NCBI GenBank assembly: GCA_028709605.1
Contig: JAQVWR010000004.1
Location: forward strand, 1-64,000
DNA length: 64,000 nucleotides
Direction of reading: 5' to 3'
From: Proteiniphilum sp.
GTDB taxonomy: Bacteria; Bacteroidota; Bacteroidia; Bacteroidales; Dysgonomonadaceae
Under the pieces are notes generated by a model. That model was not told where the DNA came from and made no database searches. It saw only the letters and a program-made list of their open reading frames with translations. Below, piece after piece: positions 45,292 through 56,473 of the stretch (position 1 is the first letter of the stretch; every line of letters starts with the position of its first letter). The translations under genes were made by a program, and so were the position numbers.

Positions 45292-45495
45292 ATGTTCCAA
45301 CCCTTCTCCCTGATGTTCTACAACACCGGGAACTTCTACGATACCGTCGATGATCCGCTCACGATGGACGATGACTTTAACCCCGACGGCTTCCGGAAAT
45401 GGACGGAAAAACGGTTCAATGATAAGGTGGAAAAATTGACAAATGTAATCACGGAGATCGTTCATCCCAACCACCCCGATATTATCGGTTATTAA
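45292..45495 (+). pseudogene. Truncated endonuclease/exonuclease/phosphatase (EEP) family fragment
   Basis: A 67-codon frame whose product matches only the N terminus of Bacteroidota EEP nucleases: FYNTGNFYDTVDDPLTMDDD, then FNPDGFRKWTEKRFNDKVEK, and HPDIIGY. In full-length relatives the next residues give the catalytic Glu (roughly PDIIGLCEVEN), but here a TAA stop comes right after Gly-Tyr, and no further EEP sequence is found before mnmG. About four fifths of the gene is missing. The initial Asn is kept (FYN) but the metal-binding Glu is lost, so it cannot be an active nuclease. It may still be translated. Confidence 0.75.
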
Positions 45496-45529
45496 CAGTT
45501 CAATCCTCCGGTAACATTTTCTTTTTTAG

Positions 45530-45537
45530 TAAATTTG
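45530..45537 (+). promoter_or_regulatory. -7 element for mnmG
   Basis: TAAATTTG fits TAnnTTTG and lies 18 bp before the mnmG ATG at 45556, implying a very short 5' leader. Confidence 0.5.
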
Positions 45538-45555
45538 CAACTCCGAAAACAAATC

Positions 45556-47430
45556 ATGAAGTTCAATTACGATATCATTGTGGTAGGCGCGGGACATGCC
45601 GGGTGTGAAGCAGCGACGACAGCAGCCAATATGGGCTCGAAGACGCTGCTCATCACCATGGATATGAACAAGATTGCCCAAATGAGCTGCAACCCGGCCG
45701 TGGGCGGGGTGGCCAAGGGGCAGATCGTGCGCGAGATCGATGCACTGGGAGGACAGACGGGGATCGTAAGCGACCGTACCGCCATCCAGTTCCGCATGCT
45801 GAACCGGTCGAAAGGCCCCGCAATGTGGAGTCCCCGCGTACAGAGCGACCGAATGAAATTTATCGAAACCTGGCGGGGGATCATCGAAAATACGCCCAAT
45901 CTCTACATGTGGCAGGACACCGTGACAGAGCTTAGCTTCGACCGACAAAGCGTAACAGGGGTGAAAACCCGCATGGGGGTCACCTTTACGGCCAAAGCAG
46001 TGATCCTCACCAACGGCACCTTCCTGAACGGACTGATCCATATCGGCAAAGTTCAGATCAGCGGCGGACGCATCGCCGAGCCAGCTTCCACCGGGCTGAC
46101 CGAACAACTGCGAGAGACGGGGTTCCGCACCGATCGGATGAAGACCGGCACCCCCGTACGGATCGATGGCCGAACAATCGACTACACTCAGCTGGAAGAA
46201 CAAAAAGGGGAAGTCGATTTCCATCAATTCTCCTATCTTCCACACGTGCAACGCACCCTCACACAGCGCAGCTGCTGGATCGCCTATACGTCGGAAAAGG
46301 TACACGCCGTCCTGCGGGAGGGACTTGCCGACTCACCCCTCTACAACGGACAGATCCGGAGCATCGGTCCCCGTTACTGTCCCAGCATCGAGACAAAGAT
46401 CGTCACCTTCTCCGAGAAAACCAGCCATCAGCTCTTTCTCGAACCGGAGGGAGAGACCACACAGGAGTACTACCTCAACGGCTTCTCCTCCTCTCTTCCC
46501 CTGGAAACACAGATAAAGGCGCTGCAATGCATCCCGGCTTTCCGGAACGCCCATATATTCCGTCCCGGTTACGCCATCGAATACGACTTCTTCGATCCGA
46601 CACAACTCCACCCTACCCTCGAGACCAAAATGGTGAAGAATCTCTTTTTCGCGGGACAGATCAACGGTACCACCGGTTACGAAGAAGCCGCCGGACAGGG
46701 TATCATTGCCGGCATCAACGCTCATATCAACTGCTACGGCGGTGCCCCGTTTGTCTTGCATCGGGACGAAGCCTATATCGGCGTGCTGATCGACGACCTG
46801 ATCACCAAAGGCGTGGATGAGCCCTACCGGATGTTTACCTCCCGCGCGGAGTACCGCATCCTCCTGCGCCAGGACAACGCCGATGAACGGCTCACCCGCA
46901 AAGGATATGAGCTGGGACTGGCCTCGAAGGAACGTATGGACCTGCTCTCCCGCAAGGAGGAAAAGGTGGAAGAGATCATCGGTTTTGTCAACAACTTCTC
47001 CATCAAGTCAGGCCGGATCAATCCTTTCCTGGAAAGCATTGGAACCGCCCCGCTGAAACAGGGCGTGAAACTGATCGACCTGTTGGCCCGGCCGCACATC
47101 GACCTGGAAATGATGGCCCAGGAAGTGTCCCCCTTACGGGAACTGCTGGACAGCATGGATGAACGGAAAGAGGAGATCCTTGAATCCGCCAATATCCGGA
47201 TCAAATACAACGGCTACATCAAACGGGAACAGATCATGGCCGACAAGATCACCCGCTTAGAGGAGATCCGTATCAAGGACAAGTTCAACTACAACGAGAT
47301 CCAGTCGCTCTCTACCGAAGCCAGACAGAAACTGACCCGGATCAATCCGGAAACCATTGCCCAAGCTGGTAGAATACCGGGCGTATCGCCCAACGATATC
47401 TCGGTGCTGCTGGTGTTGCTGGGCAGATAA
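45556..47430 (+). CDS. mnmG: tRNA uridine-5-carboxymethylaminomethyl modification enzyme MnmG
   Basis: FAD enzyme that with MnmE modifies the wobble uridine of several tRNAs. ATG 45556 (MKFNYDIIVVGAGHAGCEAA) is the family start; the in-frame TTG at 45535 is rejected. The protein is 624 residues. The FAD Rossmann motif is VVGAGHAGCEAATTAANMG. Further family blocks: CNPAVGGVAKGQIVREIDAL, MWSPRVQSDRMKF, ILTNGTFLNGLIHIG, NGTTGYEEAAGQG and TSRAEYRILLRQDNADERLT. The gene is often near replication origins, and here an exact parS site follows its stop by 8 bp. Confidence 0.98.
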   Translation: MKFNYDIIVVGAGHAGCEAATTAANMGSKTLLITMDMNKIAQMSCNPAVGGVAKGQIVREIDALGGQTGIVSDRTAIQFRMLNRSKGPAMWSPRVQSDRMKFIETWRGIIENTPNLYMWQDTVTELSFDRQSVTGVKTRMGVTFTAKAVILTNGTFLNGLIHIGKVQISGGRIAEPASTGLTEQLRETGFRTDRMKTGTPVRIDGRTIDYTQLEEQKGEVDFHQFSYLPHVQRTLTQRSCWIAYTSEKVHAVLREGLADSPLYNGQIRSIGPRYCPSIETKIVTFSEKTSHQLFLEPEGETTQEYYLNGFSSSLPLETQIKALQCIPAFRNAHIFRPGYAIEYDFFDPTQLHPTLETKMVKNLFFAGQINGTTGYEEAAGQGIIAGINAHINCYGGAPFVLHRDEAYIGVLIDDLITKGVDEPYRMFTSRAEYRILLRQDNADERLTRKGYELGLASKERMDLLSRKEEKVEEIIGFVNNFSIKSGRINPFLESIGTAPLKQGVKLIDLLARPHIDLEMMAQEVSPLRELLDSMDERKEEILESANIRIKYNGYIKREQIMADKITRLEEIRIKDKFNYNEIQSLSTEARQKLTRINPETIAQAGRIPGVSPNDISVLLVLLGR

Positions 47431-47438
47431 GCAGAAAA

Positions 47439-47454
47439 TGTTTCACGTGGAACA
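47439..47454. other. parS: parS centromere-like ParB binding site
   Basis: TGTTTCACGTGGAACA is the exact reverse complement of the 16-bp parS consensus TGTTCCACGTGAAACA recognised by ParB/Spo0J. It lies in the 58-bp spacer between mnmG and apt. A chance perfect match of 16 bp is improbable, and such sites cluster around chromosomal origins in most phyla. parA and parB themselves are not in this window. Confidence 0.88.
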
Positions 47455-47488
47455 ATTCAGAAAAACAAAGACCTTTAATAAACAAACA

Positions 47489-48019
47489 ATGAGCATCAAA
47501 AAACTAACAGCCGCCGTCAGGAATATCCCCGATTTTCCTATTCCCGGAATACAGTTCAAAGACATTACCACCCTCTTCCAATCGCCCGAACATCTCAAAG
47601 AGTTGTCGGATATCCTGTACGAAAGTTATAGGGAAAAAGGGATCACAAAGGTGGTTGGTATTGAATCGAGGGGTTTCTTCATGGGACCGGCGGTCGCCAT
47701 CCGCTTAGGAGCAGGATTTGTCCCGATCCGCAAACCGGGGAAACTACCCTATCGGGTGATCGAGGAGACCTACACCAAAGAATATGGAGAAGATGCCATT
47801 CAGATCCATGAGGACGCACTCACCGATAAGGATGTGGTCCTGATCCATGATGATCTGCTGGCGACCGGCGGGACGATGGTGGCAGCCTACAACTTGGTGA
47901 AAAAACTGGGCGTGCAGAAAATCTATATCAATTTTCTAATTGAACTGGAGGAGTTGAAAGGGCGCTCACTCTTTCCGGAAGAGGTGGAAGTAAGCTCCAT
48001 CCTGAAGTTTTCAATATAA
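47489..48019 (+). CDS. apt: Adenine phosphoribosyltransferase
   Basis: Purine salvage enzyme converting adenine and PRPP to AMP. I use ATG 47489 (MSIKKLTAAVRNIPDFPIPG), giving 176 residues, the usual size; frames starting earlier run through mnmG and parS. Motifs: GIQFKDITTLFQSP near the N terminus, GIESRGFFMGPAVAIRLGAG, FVPIRKPGKLPY, and the PRPP-binding loop VVLIHDDLLATGGTMVAAY. The mnmG stop lies 58 bp upstream with parS between; uvrC follows after 64 bp. Confidence 0.97.
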   Translation: MSIKKLTAAVRNIPDFPIPGIQFKDITTLFQSPEHLKELSDILYESYREKGITKVVGIESRGFFMGPAVAIRLGAGFVPIRKPGKLPYRVIEETYTKEYGEDAIQIHEDALTDKDVVLIHDDLLATGGTMVAAYNLVKKLGVQKIYINFLIELEELKGRSLFPEEVEVSSILKFSI

Positions 48020-48051
48020 AAGATCGCGATCACCTCTTTGGGCTCATTTTG

Positions 48052-48059
48052 TATCTTTG
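48052..48059 (+). promoter_or_regulatory. -7 element for uvrC
   Basis: TATCTTTG fits TAnnTTTG, 24 bp before the uvrC ATG at 48084. The apt stop is 32 bp upstream, so uvrC and dtd probably form their own transcript. Confidence 0.5.
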
Positions 48060-48083
48060 ACGGCAGAACATTTTCCCAGGCAT

Positions 48084-49895
48084 ATGAACGATGAAATCAA
48101 AAATACCCTGGCAGTGATTCCGCATCAGCCGGGCTGTTACCAGTTTCTCGATGAAAAGGAGACGGTGATCTATGTGGGCAAGGCGAAGGATCTGAAAAAA
48201 AGAGTCTCCTCCTATTTCAACAAGCATCAGGAGCACCCGAAGACGCGAATCCTGGTCCGCCATATCCGGAAAATCAAATACATTGTGGTCAACACGGAAG
48301 AGGATACCTTTCTGCTGGAAAACAATCTCATCAAGCAGCTTCGTCCGCGGTACAACGTGATGCTGAAGGACGACAAGAGCTACCCTTCCATTGTCATCAA
48401 AAATGAATTCTTTCCCCGGGTATACAAAACACGCAACATCGTCAAAGACGGATCCCGCTACTTCGGCCCCTATACCTCGGTACAGTCGGTCAACGCACTG
48501 TTAAATATCTTCCGCAGCGTGTATAAAATACGCACCTGCCGGTTGCATCTCACGCCGGAAAATATTGCAGCCGGGAAATTCAATGTCTGCCTGCAGTACC
48601 ATATCAAAAAATGCAAAGGCCCCTGTGAGGGATTACAATCGCTGGATCACTACAACAGAAACATCAGCGAGATCACCGAGATACTGAAAGGGAACATCTC
48701 CCTCATCGAGAAACAGATCCGGGAAGAGATGCTTGCCCTTGCCGGCGGATTACGTTTCGAAGAGGCGCAGGAGCTGAAAGAGAAGCTGCTGCTGATCCGG
48801 AACTTCCGGGAGAAATCGCAGGTTGTCAGTACCTTCGGATACAATTTAGATGTCTTTTCCATGGAAGAGGATGAGCAGTCAGCCTATATCAATTACCTGC
48901 ATGTGGTAAACGGAGCCATCAACCAGGCCTATACCTTTGCGTACCGGAAGAAGCTGGATGAGACGCCGGAAGAACTGCTCGGTCTGGGCATCGTAGAGAT
49001 GCGACAACGTTTCGGGAGCCGGTCGAAAGAGATCATTGTTCCCTTCCTGCCCTACCTGAAACTGGCGGACGTGGAATTCACCATCCCGCAGAGAGGCGAT
49101 AAACGTACCCTGCTACAGTTGTCGGAGAAGAATGTAAAGCAGTTCAAGATCGACAAGCTGAAGAAAGCCGAGATGCTGAACCCCGAACAGCGGGCCACCC
49201 GGATCCTGAAGAGCATGCAAAAAGATCTTCAGTTAAAGGAGCTACCCCGACATATCGAGTGTTTCGACAACTCCAACATCCAGGGGACAAATCCGGTGGC
49301 AGCCTGCGTGGTATTCAGAAAAGCCAAACCGGCAAAAAAAGAGTATCGCCATTTCAACGTAAAGAGCGTGACAGGGCCCGATGATTACGCATCGATGCGC
49401 GAGATTGTGGAAAGACGCTACTCTCGGCTGCTTAACGAAGGCGCTCCCCTGCCCCAACTCATTGTCATTGACGGCGGTAAAGGACAACTGCACGCTGCCG
49501 TGGAATCGCTTCAGAAAATAGGGCTCTACGGCAAGATCGCCATCATCGGCATTGCAAAGCGGCTGGAAGAGATCTACTATCCCGGCGACTCTGTTCCGTT
49601 GTATATCGACAAGAATTCCGAAACGTTAAAACTTATCCAGCAGCTCCGCGATGAGGCGCATCGGTTTGGGATCACCTTTCACCGGCAGAAAAGGAGCAAG
49701 TCACAGATTGCTTCGGAACTCGACGGGGTGAAAGGCATCGGCAAAGAGACGAAGAAGAAACTGCTCACCCGGTTCAAGAGCATCAAACGGATCCGGGAGG
49801 CACCGCAAGAGGAGATCAGCGAACTGATCGGGAAAAGCAAAGCAGCGTTGATCCGACAGTGGATCGACGGCAACAACAACCAAACAGCAATATGA
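48084..49895 (+). CDS. uvrC: Excinuclease ABC subunit C
   Basis: Nicks DNA on both sides of lesions in nucleotide-excision repair. ATG 48084 (MNDEIKNTLAVIPHQPGCYQ) gives 603 residues. The GIY-YIG nuclease domain spans about 10-95 (VIYVGKAKDLKKRVSSYF). The UVR motif that binds UvrB follows (LRFEEAQELKEKLLLIRNF, about 225-245). The C-terminal nuclease includes ECFDNSNIQGTNPVAACVVF and LIVIDGGKGQLHAA, and tandem helix-hairpin-helix motifs end it (DGVKGIGKETKKKLLTRFKS). The stop overlaps the dtd start by four bases. Confidence 0.98.
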   Translation: MNDEIKNTLAVIPHQPGCYQFLDEKETVIYVGKAKDLKKRVSSYFNKHQEHPKTRILVRHIRKIKYIVVNTEEDTFLLENNLIKQLRPRYNVMLKDDKSYPSIVIKNEFFPRVYKTRNIVKDGSRYFGPYTSVQSVNALLNIFRSVYKIRTCRLHLTPENIAAGKFNVCLQYHIKKCKGPCEGLQSLDHYNRNISEITEILKGNISLIEKQIREEMLALAGGLRFEEAQELKEKLLLIRNFREKSQVVSTFGYNLDVFSMEEDEQSAYINYLHVVNGAINQAYTFAYRKKLDETPEELLGLGIVEMRQRFGSRSKEIIVPFLPYLKLADVEFTIPQRGDKRTLLQLSEKNVKQFKIDKLKKAEMLNPEQRATRILKSMQKDLQLKELPRHIECFDNSNIQGTNPVAACVVFRKAKPAKKEYRHFNVKSVTGPDDYASMREIVERRYSRLLNEGAPLPQLIVIDGGKGQLHAAVESLQKIGLYGKIAIIGIAKRLEEIYYPGDSVPLYIDKNSETLKLIQQLRDEAHRFGITFHRQKRSKSQIASELDGVKGIGKETKKKLLTRFKSIKRIREAPQEEISELIGKSKAALIRQWIDGNNNQTAI

Positions 49896-50344
49896 GGATT
49901 CTGGTTCAACGGGTATCACATGCCACCGTACACATAAACGGTGAAAAGAAAAGCAGCATCGGAAGAGGGTTGTTGCTCTTTCTCGGCATCGAAGAGGAAG
50001 ATGACTACAAGGATATTGCCTATCTTTGCAGAAAGGTCGTTCAATTGCGTATATTTGACGACACCAACGGGGTGATGAACCTCTCGGTGTCGGATATCGG
50101 CGGCGAGCTGCTGGTGGTGTCGCAGTTCACCCTTCATGCCAGCACGAAAAAGGGAAACAGGCCCTCTTATATTCGTGCGGCAAAACCGGAGACAGCAATG
50201 CCTCTCTATGAACAATTCTGTAAGGAACTGGAACAGCTGTTACAGAAACAGGTACCAACAGGACAGTTTGGTGCCGATATGCAGGTAGAAATGATCAACG
50301 ACGGTCCGGTCACCATCTGGATCGATTCAAAAAACAGAGAATAG
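49892..50344 (+). CDS. dtd: D-aminoacyl-tRNA deacylase
   Basis: Removes D-amino acids and mischarged Gly from tRNA. ATG 49892 (MRILVQRVSHATVHING) overlaps the uvrC stop (ATGA) and gives 150 residues. Family motifs: RGLLLFLGIEEEDD, KVVQLRIFDDTNGVMNLSV, LVVSQFTLHASTKKGNRPSY with the SQFTLH active-site stretch, and the cross-subunit Gly-Pro loop NDGPVTIWIDS at the C terminus. Translational coupling to uvrC is likely; no functional link to repair is known. Confidence 0.97.
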   Translation: MRILVQRVSHATVHINGEKKSSIGRGLLLFLGIEEEDDYKDIAYLCRKVVQLRIFDDTNGVMNLSVSDIGGELLVVSQFTLHASTKKGNRPSYIRAAKPETAMPLYEQFCKELEQLLQKQVPTGQFGADMQVEMINDGPVTIWIDSKNRE

Positions 50345-50422
50345 AGGACAATGGAGGAGACGCCAACAAGAAGGAAAAACTGAGAACAAAAGCTGAAAAC
50401 AATCATTAAACGATAACCCCAT

Positions 50423-51289
50423 ATGGAAAAAGACAAGTATCAAACAGCACTGAATACGTATCCGTTTTCCCTTACCGATGCAGAGGTGACGGCAAAAGTA
50501 AACCAACTCCTAGCAGAGAAAACCGATCAGAACAGAACGAAAGAGGTGCTCAGCCGGATCTACGGATGCATCGACCTGACCACGCTCAACAGTACCGATA
50601 CGAAGGAGCATATCTGGCAGTTTACCGAGAAGGTGAACGCCTTCGACGGCACAAACCCGGAGATTGACAATGTGGCTGCCATCTGCGTCTACCCCATTTT
50701 TGCCCGTACGGTGAAAGAGGCACTGACGGCCGATGTGCACATCGCCTCAGTTTGTGCCGGTTTCCCCACATCCCAGACCTTCTCCGAAGTGAAGGTGGCG
50801 GAAACAGCGCTGGCGGTGGCAGACGGAGCCGATGAGATCGACGTGGTAATCAACCTGGGCCTCTTTCTGGAAGAGGAGTATGAAGAAATGTGCGAAGAGC
50901 TGTCAGAGATCAAGGAAGCGTGCCGGCAAGCCACCCTCAAGGTGATTCTGGAGACCGGCGCCCTGAAAACGGCGGACAACATCCACCGGGCATCGATTCT
51001 GTCGCTCTATTCCGGAGCAGACTTTCTGAAAACCTCTACAGGCAAGGGTTATCCGGGAGCAACACCCGAGGCGGCCTATGTGATGTGCCAGGCAATCAGG
51101 GCATATCACCTGAAAACAGGATACAAAGCAGGACTCAAGGTATCGGGCGGAGTAGCCACACCGGACGACGCCCTGAAATATTATACCATCGTAAAGGAGA
51201 TCCTGGGTGAGGAGTGGTGTAACAACACCCTCTTCCGGGTGGGTGCCAGCCGGCTGGCAGATGCACTGCTGGCCGAAATAGAGAAGTGA
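50423..51289 (+). CDS. deoC: Deoxyribose-phosphate aldolase
   Basis: Cleaves 2-deoxyribose-5-phosphate to acetaldehyde and glyceraldehyde-3-phosphate in nucleoside breakdown. It is 288 residues, of the longer DeoC type with an N-terminal extension. Active-site elements: IDLTTLNSTDT, VCAGFPTSQTFSEVKVAETA, ADEIDVVINLG, LKVILETGAL, and the Schiff-base lysine in FLKTSTGKGYPGATPEAAYV. LKVSGGVATPDDALKY supplies the second lysine. It stands 78 bp after dtd; that gap shows no special signal. Confidence 0.97.
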   Translation: MEKDKYQTALNTYPFSLTDAEVTAKVNQLLAEKTDQNRTKEVLSRIYGCIDLTTLNSTDTKEHIWQFTEKVNAFDGTNPEIDNVAAICVYPIFARTVKEALTADVHIASVCAGFPTSQTFSEVKVAETALAVADGADEIDVVINLGLFLEEEYEEMCEELSEIKEACRQATLKVILETGALKTADNIHRASILSLYSGADFLKTSTGKGYPGATPEAAYVMCQAIRAYHLKTGYKAGLKVSGGVATPDDALKYYTIVKEILGEEWCNNTLFRVGASRLADALLAEIEK

Positions 51290-54736
<3,447 letters not shown>

Positions 54737-54913
54737 CTTTATGTCGTGTTTTTCATCTAAAAAAGCGCTTAAAATGCCATAATTCTGCCATTTTGTCTTC
54801 TTTTACCTCTCTCCGCCCCATTTTCCTGCAACGGCATACCTTTTGCCCTTTTTAGGGTGTGAGAGACAAAGAAAGAAAGTAAAACAAGCAACAAATAAAG
54901 AAAGGGTACAATT

Positions 54914-55339
54914 ATGACAATTATGAGACGTTCGAACAACTGGCTGCCGAGTGTGTTCAATGACTTTTTCGGCAATGAGTGGATGCAAAACAACAATCGG
55001 TCGGTTCCGGCCATTAACATCCAGCAAAACGACAACGGCTTCCTGGTAGAGGTAGCCGCACCGGGAATGACCAAAGAGGACTGCAACGTACGGATCGACG
55101 AAGAGAACAACCTGGAGATCTCGTTCGAAAAGAAGAATGAAACGGAAGAGAAAGACAAAAAAGGTTCTTATCTGAGACGCGAATTTTCCTATACGCAGTT
55201 CCAGCGCACCATGATCCTGCCGGACAATGTGGAGAAGGATAAGATCTCAGCGAAAGTGGAAAACGGTGTGTTATCGGTCGAAATACCGGTCGCAAAGGAA
55301 GAGAAAATACCCAATTCCCGTCTGATCGAGATTCAGTAA
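54914..55339 (+). CDS. Small heat-shock protein (Hsp20/alpha-crystallin)
   Basis: A 141-residue ATP-independent chaperone. The start MTIMRRSNNWLPSVFNDFFG leads to an alpha-crystallin domain (about 35-130): NDNGFLVEVAAPGMTKEDCN, NLEISFEKKNETEEKD and the conserved NGVLSVEIPVAKEE. The C-terminal tail SRLIEIQ resembles the I-x-I anchoring motif. No CIRCE-type repeat is seen in the 177-bp upstream spacer; a sequence TACCTTTTG at about 54837 is one base too long for the -7 consensus. It ends before a terminator at 55371. Confidence 0.95.
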   Translation: MTIMRRSNNWLPSVFNDFFGNEWMQNNNRSVPAINIQQNDNGFLVEVAAPGMTKEDCNVRIDEENNLEISFEKKNETEEKDKKGSYLRREFSYTQFQRTMILPDNVEKDKISAKVENGVLSVEIPVAKEEKIPNSRLIEIQ

Positions 55340-55370
55340 ACGAAGAAGGAAGGTAACCATTGATTTGATC

Positions 55371-55397
55371 AATATCACCCCCGCGCGGGGTGATATT
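55371..55397. terminator. Bidirectional intrinsic terminator
   Basis: AATATCACCCC-CGCGC-GGGGTGATATT forms a perfect 11-bp stem; T tracts follow on the + strand and a shorter A/T run precedes. It separates the hsp20 gene (+) from the end of the polyprenyl synthase gene (-). Confidence 0.85.
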
Positions 55398-55401
55398 TTT
55401 T

Positions 55402-56376
55402 TTAATATCTGCGGTCCTTCAAATAGAAAAGAAAGAGCCGCATCAACTTTTCCATATCGTTTTTGAAACTGAAACCGGAAATGATCTGTTCCGCCTCTTC
55501 AATCAGGGCATCCATCTTCCCGTAAGCATAGCCGATTCCTCCCTGCTCCTTTGCAAAAGCCAGTAAACGGGAGATATTCTCATCGGTATAACGGCGGGAG
55601 GAGATGATCTGCATCATTTCGCCGGAAACTCCCGCGGGTGCGTGCTGCAGGGCATAGATCAGGGGCAGCGTGATCTTTCCCTCACGGATATCGTTGCCGG
55701 TAGGCTTACCCACATCTCTGTTAAAATAATCGAAGATGTCATCCCTGATCTGGAAGCAGATGCCCAGGATACTGCCCAGCTGGGAAAAACGACTGATCAT
55801 CGTGCTGTCCGCTCCGCCCGTAATGGCGCCGATGATAATACTGGCACGCATCAGGGAAGCGGTTTTTTTATCAATCACATCGATGTAAGCCGCCTCATCA
55901 ATGATGATCTGCTCCGCCAGCATGAACTGGTCCAGTTCTCCTTCCGCGAGGTTCTGTCCCAGCTCCGCAATGATACGGATGATGTTCATGTCTTTGGTTT
56001 TCACGCTCTCCAGCAACGCTGTGGAGAGCAGGTAATCACCCAGCAGCACTGCTTGCGTATTATCGTAGATCGCATTCAGGGAACGTTTGCCACGGCGCAT
56101 ATCCGATTTGTCGATCACATCATCGTGCAACAGGGTAGCCGTATGCAACAGCTCGACCGTCACGGCACCATGGTAGGTCTCCGCGATAATCCCACCGCAT
56201 GCTTTTGCGGTCATCAGTACCAACAACGGTCGCAGCCTCTTTCCAGAGGTGTTGAAGAGATAGCCGACCATTTCGCTGATCAGCGGATTATCACTTTTCA
56301 CCGATGCCTGCAAAAACTCCTCAAAACGGAGCATCTCTTCCCGAAGAAAATCTTTTATGAGCTGACCCTGATCCAT
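55402..56376 (-). CDS. ispB: Trans-polyprenyl diphosphate synthase (IspB/menaquinone side-chain type)
   Basis: Elongates allylic diphosphates with isopentenyl diphosphate, probably for the menaquinone side chain. ATG 56376 (MDQGQLIKDFLREEMLRFEE) gives 324 residues; the preceding in-frame codon is TTG. First Asp-rich motif LLHDDVIDKSDMRRG, with GKRLRPLLVLMTAKACGG before it; second Asp-rich motif FQIRDDIFDYFNRD. Chain length cannot be read reliably. A -7 element lies 22 bp upstream. It is divergent from polA. Confidence 0.93.
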   Translation of the reverse strand: MDQGQLIKDFLREEMLRFEEFLQASVKSDNPLISEMVGYLFNTSGKRLRPLLVLMTAKACGGIIAETYHGAVTVELLHTATLLHDDVIDKSDMRRGKRSLNAIYDNTQAVLLGDYLLSTALLESVKTKDMNIIRIIAELGQNLAEGELDQFMLAEQIIIDEAAYIDVIDKKTASLMRASIIIGAITGGADSTMISRFSQLGSILGICFQIRDDIFDYFNRDVGKPTGNDIREGKITLPLIYALQHAPAGVSGEMMQIISSRRYTDENISRLLAFAKEQGGIGYAYGKMDALIEEAEQIISGFSFKNDMEKLMRLFLFYLKDRRY

Positions 56377-56397
56377 CAAAACCCGAATTAACAGCTA

Positions 56398-56405
56398 CAA
56401 AAGTA
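56398..56405 (-). promoter_or_regulatory. -7 element for ispB
   Basis: CAAAAGTA on the + strand gives TACTTTTG on the - strand, an exact TAnnTTTG match 22 bp upstream of the ispB ATG. Confidence 0.45.
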
Positions 56406-56473
56406 AAAATAATTCTCCGCTTCGCAACAAATATTTGTAACTTTACGCTTCCTTACTATTATTACAGGAGATT

